A stretch of DNA of 64,000 bases, from the NCBI GenBank assembly GCA_964616825.1, contig CAZTSX010000016.1, forward strand, positions 5,210 through 69,209, in the 5' to 3' direction. The notes beneath the pieces are model-generated. The model was not told the origin of the DNA. It saw only the letters and a list, made by a program, of their open reading frames with translations, and searched no databases. The DNA is from QYOJ01 sp964616825. Lineage in GTDB: Bacteria > Bacteroidota > Bacteroidia > Bacteroidales > FEN-979. Positions 1 to 8,678 of this stretch are shown in pieces (position 1 is the first letter of the stretch; every line of letters starts with the position of its first letter). A program made the translations under genes and the position numbers.

Positions 1-705
1 TGGACTGAACTGACCTGGAATCCTTCAACTGGTTGTACAAAAATATCCTCAGGATGTAAACACTGCTATGCAGAGAAAATGGCGGGCCGATTGCAAGCAA
101 TGGGAATCGACAAATACATGGATGGGTTTGAACTTCGCCGGCATGAATCTGAGCTATCCATGCCATATCACTGGAAAAAGCCCAGGTTGGTCTTTGTCAA
201 TTCCATGAGTGATTTATTTCATGAGGAGATGCCATTGGATTTCATTCAACATGTATTCCAGGTAATGAACGATTGCCCGCAACACGTTTTTCAGGTTCTT
301 ACCAAACGATCCGATATTCTGAGACAATACTCTCCTCTACTAACCTGGAGCCCTAATATCTGGATGGGTGTGACAGTTGAACATTCCTCATATGTAAACA
401 GGATTCAGGATTTGCGAATGACCGGGGCTTTTATCAAATTTCTTTCATTGGAACCGTTATTGTCGTTACTTCATGACATAGACCTACTTCATGTCGATTG
501 GGTGATTGTTGGGGGAGAAAGCGGTCCTAAAGCCCGTCCGATAAAAAAGGAATGGGCATTAGATATCAGGCATCAATGCCAGGAAGCAAGAGTTCCTTTC
601 TTTTTTAAACAGTGGGGCGGGAGAAACAAAAAAGCGGCCGGGAGCTTACTGGATGGAGTGGCGTATAAGGAGATGCCAAACGTGGAAGTGTTAATTCCAT
701 CGTAA
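1..705 (+). CDS. DUF5131 family (phage Gp37/Gp68-like) three-cysteine protein, 5'-truncated
   Basis: The frame is open from base 1 to the TAA at 703-705 (234 codons), so the start lies outside the window. The visible N-terminus has WTELTWNPSTGC followed by a C-x7-C-x2-C cluster (C12, C19/C22 region, reading GCTKISSGCKHCYAEKMAGR), the hallmark of the DUF5131/Gp37-Gp68 family. That cysteine pattern recalls radical-SAM-like Fe-S proteins such as spore photoproduct lyase, but no enzymatic activity can be asserted. Family knowledge: such proteins often sit beside a 'three-Cys-motif partner' (TcmP) gene; none is visible downstream, and any upstream partner is off the window. Only about 10-20 N-terminal residues appear to be missing. 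Family call is confident, function unknown. Confidence 0.85.
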   Translation, partial: WTELTWNPSTGCTKISSGCKHCYAEKMAGRLQAMGIDKYMDGFELRRHESELSMPYHWKKPRLVFVNSMSDLFHEEMPLDFIQHVFQVMNDCPQHVFQVLTKRSDILRQYSPLLTWSPNIWMGVTVEHSSYVNRIQDLRMTGAFIKFLSLEPLLSLLHDIDLLHVDWVIVGGESGPKARPIKKEWALDIRHQCQEARVPFFFKQWGGRNKKAAGSLLDGVAYKEMPNVEVLIPS

Positions 706-709
706 ATCC

Positions 710-880
710 TTACACCGCCACACCCTTGATAAATACCTCCACAAACTCTTTCATTTTGGCGATGATGCGTTCGCCGATTTCGCAGGCTTTAAGTATGCTG
801 AGGCGGTTATCGAGGCATTTGAATACGTCGTCGGGGATGGCATCCACATCTTCGATAAGGGGTAGGTTCTCTTCAATGAA
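710..880 (-). pseudogene. C-terminal remnant of an unrecognised gene
   Basis: On the minus strand 56 sense codons run from a TTC at 880 to a TAA at 710, preceded immediately by an in-frame TAA inside a low-complexity repeat (about 881-900). The peptide is amphipathic and helix-like (ends KMKEFVEVFIKGVAV) and its composition looks coding, but it has no start codon. It looks like the 3' end of a larger gene whose 5' part was lost. Its 3' end is convergent with the DUF5131 gene, 4 bp apart. Family not recognised. Confidence 0.4.
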
Positions 881-904
881 TTATGAGTTATGAGTTCTCA
901 TTCA

Positions 905-2437
905 TCATGCAAAATATAGTTGATACTTTTCCTCTATTTCCAGTGCCTCTTTTTCGGTTAATTGTTTAAACTCTTTTCGCCTTGCTTTCTGCGTTAGTTT
1001 TCCATCTCCTTGCTCTAAGAAATGAACGAGCAGTGCAATAGTCTTATCCGGCATCTCAAAACGATCATCCAGGTAACGTTTCATCTCATCATACCGTTGC
1101 AGGTATTTTACCTCATCCGGAATCACATATTTAATGGTATCATCTACACAATCGAACAGAAATTCGGCATGCCTGGTGGCATCAAAATATCGGTAGTAAT
1201 CTATGGTTTCATTCAGTACTTCCACATTGTTATCAGAAGTGGCTTTCCATTCAATGAAATCCAATAGCGGATGGGCATATGCTTCCAGGACTTTCCGGTA
1301 ATCGTCGATATGATCAAGGATGGAAGCAGATACCGGGAAGATGACACCCTGATGTGCAAATTGCTTTCTTGCAAGCATGTGATGAATCAGATACCTGTGT
1401 ATTCTGCCATTGCCGTCTACAAAAGGATGGATGAAGACAAAACCAAAAGCAATGATTGAAGCTGCCAGTACTGCATCAAAACCGGAATCTTCCAGCAGAT
1501 GATTTGTGGCTATCAGCCCATCAATCAATTTCTCCAGATCCTGCCATCGTGCAGAAACATGCTCGGGTATGGGTTCTCCGGTGGTACGGTCATGGTCGCC
1601 TACAAAACCTCCCTGTACCCGAAAACCCATTTTTGTAAACCGTTTACTTTCAATAACGATCTGTTGCAACCTGAATAATTCATCCTTGCTTAGCGGTTTC
1701 ATGCCTGCCTGGCCGATCGCTTTTCCCCACCTCACTGCACGACTGCTTTTGGGGTTTTCACCCTCTATGGTGAACGATGCGTTGGAGTCTTTCAATAATA
1801 AAAAGGCGGATGCGCGCTGTAATATATCTCTATGGATCGTTTTCAGGTAAGCATTCTTTTGTTCTGACAGGTTAGCAGTGATATATGCCTTGAGTTTCGG
1901 AGTTTTGTGAATAAGCGGGCAGAAATCTCTTGTCCCCGGCAGGTTATTGATGATACGATGGCGTGGTGATCGATGCCCCTTGATAGCAAATTGTATGTTT
2001 TCATCCAACAAGGCGACATAGTTCTTGATAGCCAGATCCGGTAAGTCCAACTGTTCCTCCATCAACCATTCATACAAAAACCAGATCTTTCGACTGTATT
2101 GACCGGTAGGTTCAACTTGAAGTAGCTCTTTAACCTCTTCTTTGGTGAGTTTTAAAAACAGCCATTTAAATGCGAGAAGGTTAATCCCTTCGTATTTCAG
2201 TGCAAAGACGAGTTGTTTATAGATCGTATCTCCGGGTTGATATTTAGGTGTGAAAACGTTCCATCCTTCATTCTGATATCGTCTGTTTTTCTTGCTGATT
2301 AATGCGAGTGTGAATGGAAGCGGTACCGGAAGATCCAGGGCATCAATAATCGCCCCATATCCTGCAATGAACCCTTGTTCAGGAGTGGATCTTCCATGAA
2401 AATGGGTTATTTCTCGTGAAAAACAGGTATTTTTCAT
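905..2437 (-). CDS. Fic family protein (class II, N-terminal inhibitory helix)
   Basis: Predicted AMP-transferase or related nucleotidyl-transfer enzyme acting on protein hydroxyls. The Fic core HPFVDGNGRIHR is at about residues 337-348 counted from the chosen start, with catalytic His and the anion-binding GNGR loop intact. An auto-inhibitory motif S-x3-E-G (SFTIEGE, about residues 221-227) lies N-terminal to the core, which defines class II Fic proteins, so activity is probably self-restrained. The N-terminal ~200 residues form a domain found in large stand-alone Fic proteins. ATG at 2437 (MKNTCFS) is preferred over the in-frame start at 2491 because the longer N-terminus looks non-coding. 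No separate antitoxin gene is adjacent. Target unknown. Confidence 0.85.
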   Translation of the reverse strand: MKNTCFSREITHFHGRSTPEQGFIAGYGAIIDALDLPVPLPFTLALISKKNRRYQNEGWNVFTPKYQPGDTIYKQLVFALKYEGINLLAFKWLFLKLTKEEVKELLQVEPTGQYSRKIWFLYEWLMEEQLDLPDLAIKNYVALLDENIQFAIKGHRSPRHRIINNLPGTRDFCPLIHKTPKLKAYITANLSEQKNAYLKTIHRDILQRASAFLLLKDSNASFTIEGENPKSSRAVRWGKAIGQAGMKPLSKDELFRLQQIVIESKRFTKMGFRVQGGFVGDHDRTTGEPIPEHVSARWQDLEKLIDGLIATNHLLEDSGFDAVLAASIIAFGFVFIHPFVDGNGRIHRYLIHHMLARKQFAHQGVIFPVSASILDHIDDYRKVLEAYAHPLLDFIEWKATSDNNVEVLNETIDYYRYFDATRHAEFLFDCVDDTIKYVIPDEVKYLQRYDEMKRYLDDRFEMPDKTIALLVHFLEQGDGKLTQKARRKEFKQLTEKEALEIEEKYQLYFA

Positions 2438-2630
2438 GCTCAATTGTAACAAATAGGTATCAAAGATATGTAAAATTGGGGTAGAATACAAGAAATTTGG
2501 GTAAAAATGTTTGCTAATTGGGAAATGCAGGTATTTGATATAGTCTGTTTCTTTCAGGAGTTCTGGAACGCAAAAAATAGATTGGCCTTCGGAAAATTGT
2601 CGCTCGGAGTGTGGATGAAAAAGGCGTTTA

Positions 2631-2681
2631 AAAACAAACGGTGTTTAAATGGCGCCTGGGCGCCATGAGTTCGTTTGTTTT
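2631..2681. repeat. Two-tier palindromic element in the Fic/deaminase intergenic region
   Basis: AAAACAAACG (2631-2640) pairs perfectly with CGTTTGTTTT (2672-2681). Nested inside is ATGGCGCC-TG-GGCGCCAT (2649-2666). Together they form an interrupted hairpin. The surrounding 2492-2793 stretch carries a 72-codon minus-strand frame (2554-2772) that lacks recognisable domains and looks like a translated non-coding element. Possible roles are a terminator for the upstream deaminase gene, a REP-like dispersed element, or a processed RNA; none can be proven here. Confidence 0.55.
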
Positions 2682-2793
2682 CGCTGAATGAATGAACACT
2701 CAGGTAATTTTTCGTCAGCCTTGATTTTTTCTTTGGGGATTTTATCCCGAGCTTGCGAGGGATCTCAATCAAGACAAAAGAAAAAACACTATT

Positions 2794-3570
2794 TTATTTC
2801 TTTGCTTCCTGCTCAAGAAAATCTCTTGCACGATCATAGATAGGCTGGTTTTCTGGGTAGTTGACTTGATAATTGATGAACAACTGATACGCTCTCTTAT
2901 AGATCTCTTTCGCTTTGTCATTCATTAAAAATTTGTAGATAAATATACCGGACTCCTTTTGTGCTTCGTCAAGCTCTTTTCTTATCATGCAATTGGATGC
3001 TTTTGAAATGGTAACATCCGGGTATGGCAAATAACCATCATCCAACTCAGAGCTGTTTAATGAAAGACGCTCCAGCCCTTTGCCACCAAATGGGTCGGTT
3101 TCGCCATAAACAGTCTCCTTAACCTTGCTTACAGTCATCATTCCGCTGCACATGGCACATGGCTCCAGTGATGCGTAGATAATACAGCCAGTCAAATCTC
3201 CACATTCACAGGCAGATAAATGGTGTTGTATGAGTCTGCTTTCTGCATGCTGAGTGACGTTATTTGTAGAAGCATGCCTGTTCCGGTCAAATCCTAAGAT
3301 GCTGTCTTTGGCCGGATTAACCAATAAAGCGCCAATATTATTACCAATAATTTTTTTTGATGAATCTGAGCCTTGCCATGTTTTATACAATATTGAATAG
3401 GTCAGAAGCATGTATATCTCATGGATCTCATCATCCCGGGTATAACTATTTCCTGATTGAATACCCTCAGGTAATGAACAATAGGTACTGTTGGCAACGA
3501 TTAACAAAATACTTAACAGCAAATAGTTAATGGCCTTTGAACGATAAGAGGCATCCTCTGTTCCTTTCAT
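2794..3570 (-). CDS. Nucleoside/tRNA-adenosine deaminase-like protein with N-terminal export signal
   Basis: Zinc-dependent deaminase of the cytidine/tRNA-adenosine/guanine deaminase superfamily. The zinc motifs are HAE (in TQHAESRL, catalytic Glu) and PCAMCSG, so the site is complete; FGGKGLERL follows, as in nucleoside deaminases. Unusually, residues about 14-28 form a hydrophobic helix (YLLLSILLIVANSTYC) before the domain, suggesting export or membrane anchoring, and the deaminase domain starts only near residue 50. The C-terminal ~60 residues are a helical extension. Most relatives are cytosolic, so a periplasmic location would be odd. Substrate unknown; free nucleobase or nucleoside salvage is one possibility. 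It is on the same strand as the Fic gene but about 300 bp upstream of it, so co-transcription is uncertain. Confidence 0.75.
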   Translation of the reverse strand: MKGTEDASYRSKAINYLLLSILLIVANSTYCSLPEGIQSGNSYTRDDEIHEIYMLLTYSILYKTWQGSDSSKKIIGNNIGALLVNPAKDSILGFDRNRHASTNNVTQHAESRLIQHHLSACECGDLTGCIIYASLEPCAMCSGMMTVSKVKETVYGETDPFGGKGLERLSLNSSELDDGYLPYPDVTISKASNCMIRKELDEAQKESGIFIYKFLMNDKAKEIYKRAYQLFINYQVNYPENQPIYDRARDFLEQEAKK

Positions 3571-3692
3571 GTTTTTTCCTTTTGCTTACGATGTTGACTT
3601 GTAACATGTTATGATACGGCTAATATCCATAGAATAAGTCAATAATTCAAGTAATAATCCAGGATCAAAGCACATATTCCAAAATTTTTATT

Positions 3693-3700
3693 TATATTTG
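3693..3700 (+). promoter_or_regulatory. TAnnTTTG -7 box for the GH17-like gene
   Basis: TATATTTG, 30 bp before ATG 3731. It argues against an upstream TTG start at 3698, which lies within the box. Confidence 0.5.
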
Positions 3701-3730
3701 TTCTCAATAAGAACGAATAAATATTTTAAA

Positions 3731-5122
3731 ATGCAAAAACAATCATACTACTTTATAATTCTTATAGCAGGTTTCAGCCTTTTTTTATTACAAAATTCAT
3801 GCAGGAAGAAGACGAATCCGCCACAGGCATCGCTCAATGTTTTCCCTTCGGCTGGCCCATCAAGCACCCTCTTTACCCTGGATGCCAGCGATAGCTATGA
3901 TGATGAAGATGATGCCTCTAAACTGCTCGTACGACTGGATTGGGAAAATGATGGCATATGGGATTCAGATTGGACTCATGAAAAAGTTCATACCCGTCAA
4001 TATCAAGAGGAGGGAATTTATACAGTGCGCGTTGGGGTAAAAGACACAGATGAAAAAGAAACCCTTGCAACAGAAAGCCTGAAGGTGACAAACAGCCATC
4101 ACCTGGTTCCTGCCAACTCCCCGTTTAGTTATAATATAGGGATCAACTACGAAACATGGACTGCGGGAAGAGATGCACGAAATATTGCCAAAGACCTGGA
4201 CACGATCTCCAATTATTTCAGGCTGATCAAAACCTACCATTGTGCAGCTGTTGGAACCAGTGAGATAATCATCGACCCAACTATGCACACCTTGATCCAA
4301 TATGTGTTGGCTCATGAGGACGCGAACCTGGAACTGGCACTGGGAACTAACAATAATATGCTGGCGGCTGGTGGCTATGGCCAGCCATGGCAACCCGGAC
4401 TCATGACGACCAAATCCTATACAGATCAGTGGGTGCAAATGTTGATCAACGCCTTTGGCTCAACAGACAACCTTAAGAAACACGTTAAGGTAATTTTGAT
4501 AGGCAATGAGATTGATGCCAATGGGCCACTGAGTTCCGACAGTCATTTCAACGATTATTATACCCTCTGGATACCCGAAGCGTTTGACAACCTGAAACAA
4601 TCACTCACCGACGCAGGATTGCCCGACATCCCCGTGTCAACGATCATAGCCAATTACCCGCTGGGTGATCCCGGCAGTAATATTGTAGCCTCATCCATTA
4701 CCCACTACGTGAAAGAGCACTGGAGCCCGCAATGGAATTCGGGATCGCCCTTTGTATTGTTTAACCAGTATACCCTGGACAATGGCAGGAGTGTTGATTT
4801 TGGGCCGGTGATCCGCTATTTTGAATCAGTTGATTCAATAGTAAACAACAACCCGTATGTGTATGTCGGCGAAACAGGATATTCCGCTGAATATACTGAA
4901 AGCAACGAAGCCAACGTGATCGGGCAGGTTTTCAACTGGCTTGAAAGCCAGTATTCAGTGAATAAACTGACAATCCCTCTGTTCCTATTCCAGGCATTTG
5001 ACCGTTCGGCAAAACAAACCGGACAGAAAAAAATGGGTATTTTCAAAGAAAACAGTGGAAATATGCCGCTTGGCTTAAAAAAGGACATCCAGGTCCCGGC
5101 ATGGGTGAAGAAGAAGCATTGA
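3731..5122 (+). CDS. PKD-domain lipoprotein with GH17-like (clan GH-A) glycosidase domain
   Basis: 463 residues. The N-terminus is a lipoprotein signal ending LLQNSC. A PKD-type domain follows (about residues 30-115; FTLDASDSYDDED then EEGIYTVRVGV). The remainder looks like a TIM-barrel glycosidase: IGNEID places the putative acid/base Glu near residue 260 and VGETGY the putative nucleophile near 381, matching the NE and ETG(W/Y) patterns of GH17 beta-1,3-glucanases. It probably acts on an extracellular or periplasmic beta-glucan from a membrane anchor. It stands alone: no SusC/SusD pair or other CAZyme is adjacent, so it is not part of an obvious polysaccharide utilisation locus. Start chosen at the ATG giving a proper signal peptide. 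Confidence 0.7.
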   Translation: MQKQSYYFIILIAGFSLFLLQNSCRKKTNPPQASLNVFPSAGPSSTLFTLDASDSYDDEDDASKLLVRLDWENDGIWDSDWTHEKVHTRQYQEEGIYTVRVGVKDTDEKETLATESLKVTNSHHLVPANSPFSYNIGINYETWTAGRDARNIAKDLDTISNYFRLIKTYHCAAVGTSEIIIDPTMHTLIQYVLAHEDANLELALGTNNNMLAAGGYGQPWQPGLMTTKSYTDQWVQMLINAFGSTDNLKKHVKVILIGNEIDANGPLSSDSHFNDYYTLWIPEAFDNLKQSLTDAGLPDIPVSTIIANYPLGDPGSNIVASSITHYVKEHWSPQWNSGSPFVLFNQYTLDNGRSVDFGPVIRYFESVDSIVNNNPYVYVGETGYSAEYTESNEANVIGQVFNWLESQYSVNKLTIPLFLFQAFDRSAKQTGQKKMGIFKENSGNMPLGLKKDIQVPAWVKKKH

Positions 5123-5136
5123 TCATCCAACTTCCA

Positions 5137-5213
5137 ACATTAAATATCGAGCACCGAGCATCGAGCATCCAGCATCCAGCAACGAGCCCCGAGCATCCAG
5201 CATCCAGCCCAAA
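5137..5213 (+). repeat. Degenerate GAGCATCCAGC tandem repeat
   Basis: About eight imperfect copies of GAGCATCC/AGCATCCA-type units between two convergent genes. Similar low-complexity arrays recur in other intergenic regions of the window. Confidence 0.6.
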
Positions 5214-5272
5214 CCGTTTTTGCCCAAATTGTCGTATATTTTGATAGAGAAGTATAGAAAATCAATGTGAGT

Positions 5273-5701
5273 TCATCTGGTCGAACCAAAAACGGTTAAA
5301 ATCAGCCTTCGAACAGGTCCATTGTTCCGATGTTCGCAAAGATAAATTCCCTGCCACGTGCCTAAATTCAACCGGCCACCAGTAATAGGAATTAATAAAC
5401 TGGATCCCAGTAAAGATGTCTTAATATGGCTGGTCATATCATCTTTTCCCTCAATGGTATGCAAGTAATAATCATCATCTTCGGGAACACTGTGATTGAA
5501 ATACGACTCCATATCTTCACGTACATCCGGATCCGCACTTTCATTAATTGTCAGGGAGGCAGAGGTATGTTGAATAAATAGATGAACCATTCCTTTTGAA
5601 ATCTGTTGGATTTCAGGTAATTGCCGAACAATCTCAGATGTGATGATATGAAATCCCCGGGGTTTTGGAGAAATTTCAATCTTTTTCTGGATCCACTCCA
5701 T
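5273..5701 (-). CDS. yjbQ: YjbQ family protein (UPF0047, secondary thiamine-phosphate synthase)
   Basis: 142 residues, the full family length. Conserved blocks are present: HTSASLTINE, the central DMESYFNHSVPE, HTIEGKDDMTSHIKTSLLGSS and the C-terminal GRLNLGTWQGIYLCEHR. Family members show weak thiamine-phosphate synthase activity in E. coli, but the physiological role is unsettled. Cytosolic, trimeric in solved structures. Single-gene unit with a TATCTTTG box 30 bp upstream and a convergent neighbour downstream. Confidence 0.9.
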   Translation of the reverse strand: MEWIQKKIEISPKPRGFHIITSEIVRQLPEIQQISKGMVHLFIQHTSASLTINESADPDVREDMESYFNHSVPEDDDYYLHTIEGKDDMTSHIKTSLLGSSLLIPITGGRLNLGTWQGIYLCEHRNNGPVRRLILTVFGSTR

Positions 5702-5730
5702 GTTGTTTCGATGTTTACTATTCTATAATC

Positions 5731-5738
5731 CAAAGATA
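5731..5738 (-). promoter_or_regulatory. TAnnTTTG -7 box for yjbQ
   Basis: Minus-strand TATCTTTG, with a weak TTGT -33 candidate at 5757-5760 (18 bp spacing). Confidence 0.5.
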
Positions 5739-6147
5739 ATCTTTAAATAATATCCGACAATTGAGCCCAGTCTACTAACTGATACCAGATACCGGATAAT
5801 TCTTTCGCAGAAAGAAATCTTAAACACAGGCTTCGCATAAACGACCTAGCAACGTGGAGAAACAGAATAGTCAATCGAAAATTGAAAATCCAAAATTCAT
5901 TCGTCAATCGTTATTCGTTAATCGTAAATTGATTTCTGTGTTGCAGTCGCGTTGCGGAGCCTCGGCCACCGCAGCTTGTCCCGCTCATGCGGGAGCCGTG
6001 GAGCGGAATAAAAAAGAAAAAAGTCAATACTAGTTAGCTATGGACAGTGAAACCTAACTTCTGGTTTCTGGTATCTGAATTTTATCAGGTTTTTGGAGTT
6101 TTTTTTCGTAAAATTGCGGTCTGGTTTTACATAGACAGATAACTCGT
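5739..6147. other. Intergenic region without a gene
   Basis: Some 400 bp with no convincing reading frame. It holds low-complexity AT-rich repeats (about 5870-5935, ATTCGTCAATCGTTATTCG-like), a small GC-rich hairpin CCCGC-TCAT-GCGGG (5980-5993) and the leader of the nqr operon. A TAAAATTG at 6109-6116 with TTTG at 6092-6095 resembles the Bacteroidetes promoter but the spacing (13 bp) is short. Confidence 0.5.
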
Positions 6148-7497
6148 ATGCCTGCACCCATAAAAATTAAGAAAGGACTTGATATTCAACTTGTTGGTGA
6201 GGCTGTAAAAAATATCATCAATATCACTCCCCAAACCTTTGCTACCAAACCTGTTGATTTTATTGGCGTATTCCCAAAAGTTCTTGTCAGGGAAGGGGAT
6301 GAAGTCAGGGCAGGGACACCAATTTACTTCGATAAGAAAAGAGGACAGATCCTGTTTACTTCACCTGTAAGCGGAACGGTCAGAGAGATCCGCCGGGGTC
6401 CCAAACGACTGTTGCTGGAGATCATAATTGAAGTCGGAAAAACCCAGGAATATGTCGATTTTGGCTTCGCCGATCCAAACGCTCTGGCCCGTGCACAAAT
6501 CGTCGAAAAGATGCTTAACAGCGGGGTCTGGCCTGTCATCAGGCAACGACCCTTCAGTTTCATCGCTGATCCAATGGACGATCCCAAAGCCATCTTCATC
6601 CCGGCTTTTGATACAAGCCCCCTGGCTCCTGATTACAATTTCATCATTAAGGATCAGGCTGAAGCATTCCAAACAGGAATTGACGCATTGCGAAAACTTA
6701 CTACCGGCAAGGTACATCTGAATGTCCTCGACGATCCGGCTACATCTCAGGTTTTCCTGGGAACAAAGGGAGTCCGGATCAACCGTTTCACAGGGCCTCA
6801 CCCCACAGGCAATGTCAGCACCCAGGTCAGCCGGATCGACCCGATCAACAAAGGAGATGTGATCTGGTACCTCAGGCCGCAGGAAGTGCTGATGATCGGA
6901 CGGCTTTTCCTTTCCGGAAAGTATGATGCCACAAAAATTTATGCCCTGACCGGTTCTATGATAAAGCAACCAGCTTACTACAAAAGCCTTGCAGGGGCAT
7001 GCATTCACGATATGGTTCACAACAATACTTTGGAAGGCAATGCAAGGTATATCAGCGGTAACGTACTTACCGGGACCAAGATCGGCCAACATGGCTATGC
7101 AGGATTTTATGATTCTCAAATAACGGTTATCCCTGAAGGCGATTATTACGAATTTTTGGGATGGGCTGATCCGGGATTAAATAAATACAGTTTTTACAAC
7201 CAGTTTCTATCCAGGTTTTTTCCAACAAAGAAATTTAGCCTTGACACCAATGTACATGGAGGTGCACGTGCTTTCGTCATGACAGGAAAATATGAGAAGG
7301 TTTTTCCTTTCGATATTTTTCCGATGCAACTGATCAAAGCAATTATGATTGAAGATATTGACATGATGGAGAACCTGGGCATCTATGAGATCGACGCCGA
7401 AGATTTTGCCCTGATCGAATTCATTGAAACATCGAAAATAGAGATCCAGTCGATTGTGCGAAATGGCCTGAACCTGTTGTATAAAGAGACGACTTAA
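6148..7497 (+). CDS. nqrA: Na+-translocating NADH:quinone oxidoreductase subunit A
   Basis: 449 residues, the usual size. Begins MPAPIKIKKGLDIQL, the typical NqrA start, and continues with the barrel-sandwich-like segment KVLVREGDEVRAGTPIYFDK. NqrA is a peripheral cytoplasmic subunit associated with the quinone-reduction end of the complex. First gene of a six-gene operon; nqrB follows after 26 bp. In anaerobic or microaerobic Bacteroidetes NQR is the main NADH dehydrogenase and generates a sodium gradient, which could drive symporters such as the AGCS carrier in this window. Confidence 0.97.
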   Translation: MPAPIKIKKGLDIQLVGEAVKNIINITPQTFATKPVDFIGVFPKVLVREGDEVRAGTPIYFDKKRGQILFTSPVSGTVREIRRGPKRLLLEIIIEVGKTQEYVDFGFADPNALARAQIVEKMLNSGVWPVIRQRPFSFIADPMDDPKAIFIPAFDTSPLAPDYNFIIKDQAEAFQTGIDALRKLTTGKVHLNVLDDPATSQVFLGTKGVRINRFTGPHPTGNVSTQVSRIDPINKGDVIWYLRPQEVLMIGRLFLSGKYDATKIYALTGSMIKQPAYYKSLAGACIHDMVHNNTLEGNARYISGNVLTGTKIGQHGYAGFYDSQITVIPEGDYYEFLGWADPGLNKYSFYNQFLSRFFPTKKFSLDTNVHGGARAFVMTGKYEKVFPFDIFPMQLIKAIMIEDIDMMENLGIYEIDAEDFALIEFIETSKIEIQSIVRNGLNLLYKETT

Positions 7498-7523
7498 CAT
7501 TAAAATACTAATCAACGATTCGA

Positions 7524-8678
7524 ATGAAAGGATTGAGACGATATCTCGACAAGATCAAACCTACATTTGAGAAAGGAGGAAAGCTTGAAAAGCTTCATTC
7601 GACCTTTGAGGCGATTGAGTCATTTATCTTTGTTTCAAACCGGGTGACCCTGACCGGGAGCCATATACGGGATGCGGTTGACTTGAAACGGACCATGAGC
7701 ATCGTTGTACTTGCCCTGATGCCTCCACTGCTTTTTGGGATGTGGAATGTAGGTTACCAGCATTTTATCGCCAATGGACTGGAAGCCAGCCTCTGGCAGA
7801 ACTTCTGGTTTGGATTCCTGCAGGTCCTGCCTATTGTAATCGTATCCTACGTAACCGGGCTTGCTATCGAATTTGGCTTTGCACAAGCCAGGGGACACGA
7901 GGTAAATGAAGGATTCCTGGTCACAGGCATGCTGATCCCCCTGATCATGCCCCCCGATGTACCGCTCTGGATGGTAGCTGTATCTACTGCGTTTGCTGTC
8001 ATCTTTGGAAAAGAGGTGTTTGGCGGAACCGGCATGAACATCCTCAATCCCGCTCTTACGGCCAGGGCATTCCTGTTTTTTGCTTACCCGAAAGAGATGT
8101 CGGGCGATAAGGTATGGATCGTGGATAAACCAGATGCCTTTTCAGGTGCCACACCCATGGGCGATGCCATGATCGGTGAAGTTGACAAGATCCCCGGTCC
8201 CATGGATATGTTCCTGGGATTCATTCCGGGATCTATCGGTGAAACCTCTACAGTGGCAATCATTATCGGAGCGCTGATCTTGCTTTTTACCGGTGTGGCC
8301 AGTTGGCGTATCATGTTATCGGTAGTGGTTGGTGGCCTTGCAATGGGGTGGATATTTAACCTTCTCGCATTAAATGAATACATGCAAATTCCTGCATGGG
8401 AGCACCTGATCATGGGTGGCTTTGCGTTTGGCGCGGTATACATGGCAACTGATCCGGTCACGGCCACTCAAACGATCAAAGGGAAATATATATACGGCTT
8501 CCTGATTGGCTTCTTTGCCGTGATGGTCAGGGTCTTCAATCCGGCTTTCCCGGAAGGCATGATGATGGCCATCCTCTTCATGAATGTCTTTGCTCCGCTG
8601 ATCGATCACTATGTTGTCCAGGCAAACATCAGGAAACGAAGAAAACGATGGCAAAAAAAAGAGTTAACTAATGTTTAG
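7524..8678 (+). CDS. nqrB: Na+-NQR subunit B
   Basis: 384 residues with about ten predicted membrane helices. The covalent FMN attachment motif SGAT is at residues 207-210 (Thr210), as required for a phosphoester-linked FMN. NqrB also contributes to the sodium pathway and the quinone site. Its 3' end overlaps nqrC by 8 bp, indicating translational coupling. The flavin transferase ApbE needed for loading is not in this window. Confidence 0.97.
   Translation: MKGLRRYLDKIKPTFEKGGKLEKLHSTFEAIESFIFVSNRVTLTGSHIRDAVDLKRTMSIVVLALMPPLLFGMWNVGYQHFIANGLEASLWQNFWFGFLQVLPIVIVSYVTGLAIEFGFAQARGHEVNEGFLVTGMLIPLIMPPDVPLWMVAVSTAFAVIFGKEVFGGTGMNILNPALTARAFLFFAYPKEMSGDKVWIVDKPDAFSGATPMGDAMIGEVDKIPGPMDMFLGFIPGSIGETSTVAIIIGALILLFTGVASWRIMLSVVVGGLAMGWIFNLLALNEYMQIPAWEHLIMGGFAFGAVYMATDPVTATQTIKGKYIYGFLIGFFAVMVRVFNPAFPEGMMMAILFMNVFAPLIDHYVVQANIRKRRKRWQKKELTNV

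Noticed and set aside
2554..2772. 72-codon minus-strand frame starting MIEIPRKLGIKSPKKK
   Set aside because: It spans the two-tier hairpin and shows no domain or signal; better read as a translated non-coding element.
1..5700. Prophage or integrated element at the left end
   Set aside because: A single phage-like family (DUF5131) and a Fic gene are not enough; no integrase, attachment repeats or structural genes are visible.
6092..6116. Promoter of the nqr operon (TTTG ... TAAAATTG)
   Set aside because: Spacing of 13 bp is too short for the Bacteroidetes consensus; mentioned only within the intergenic entry.
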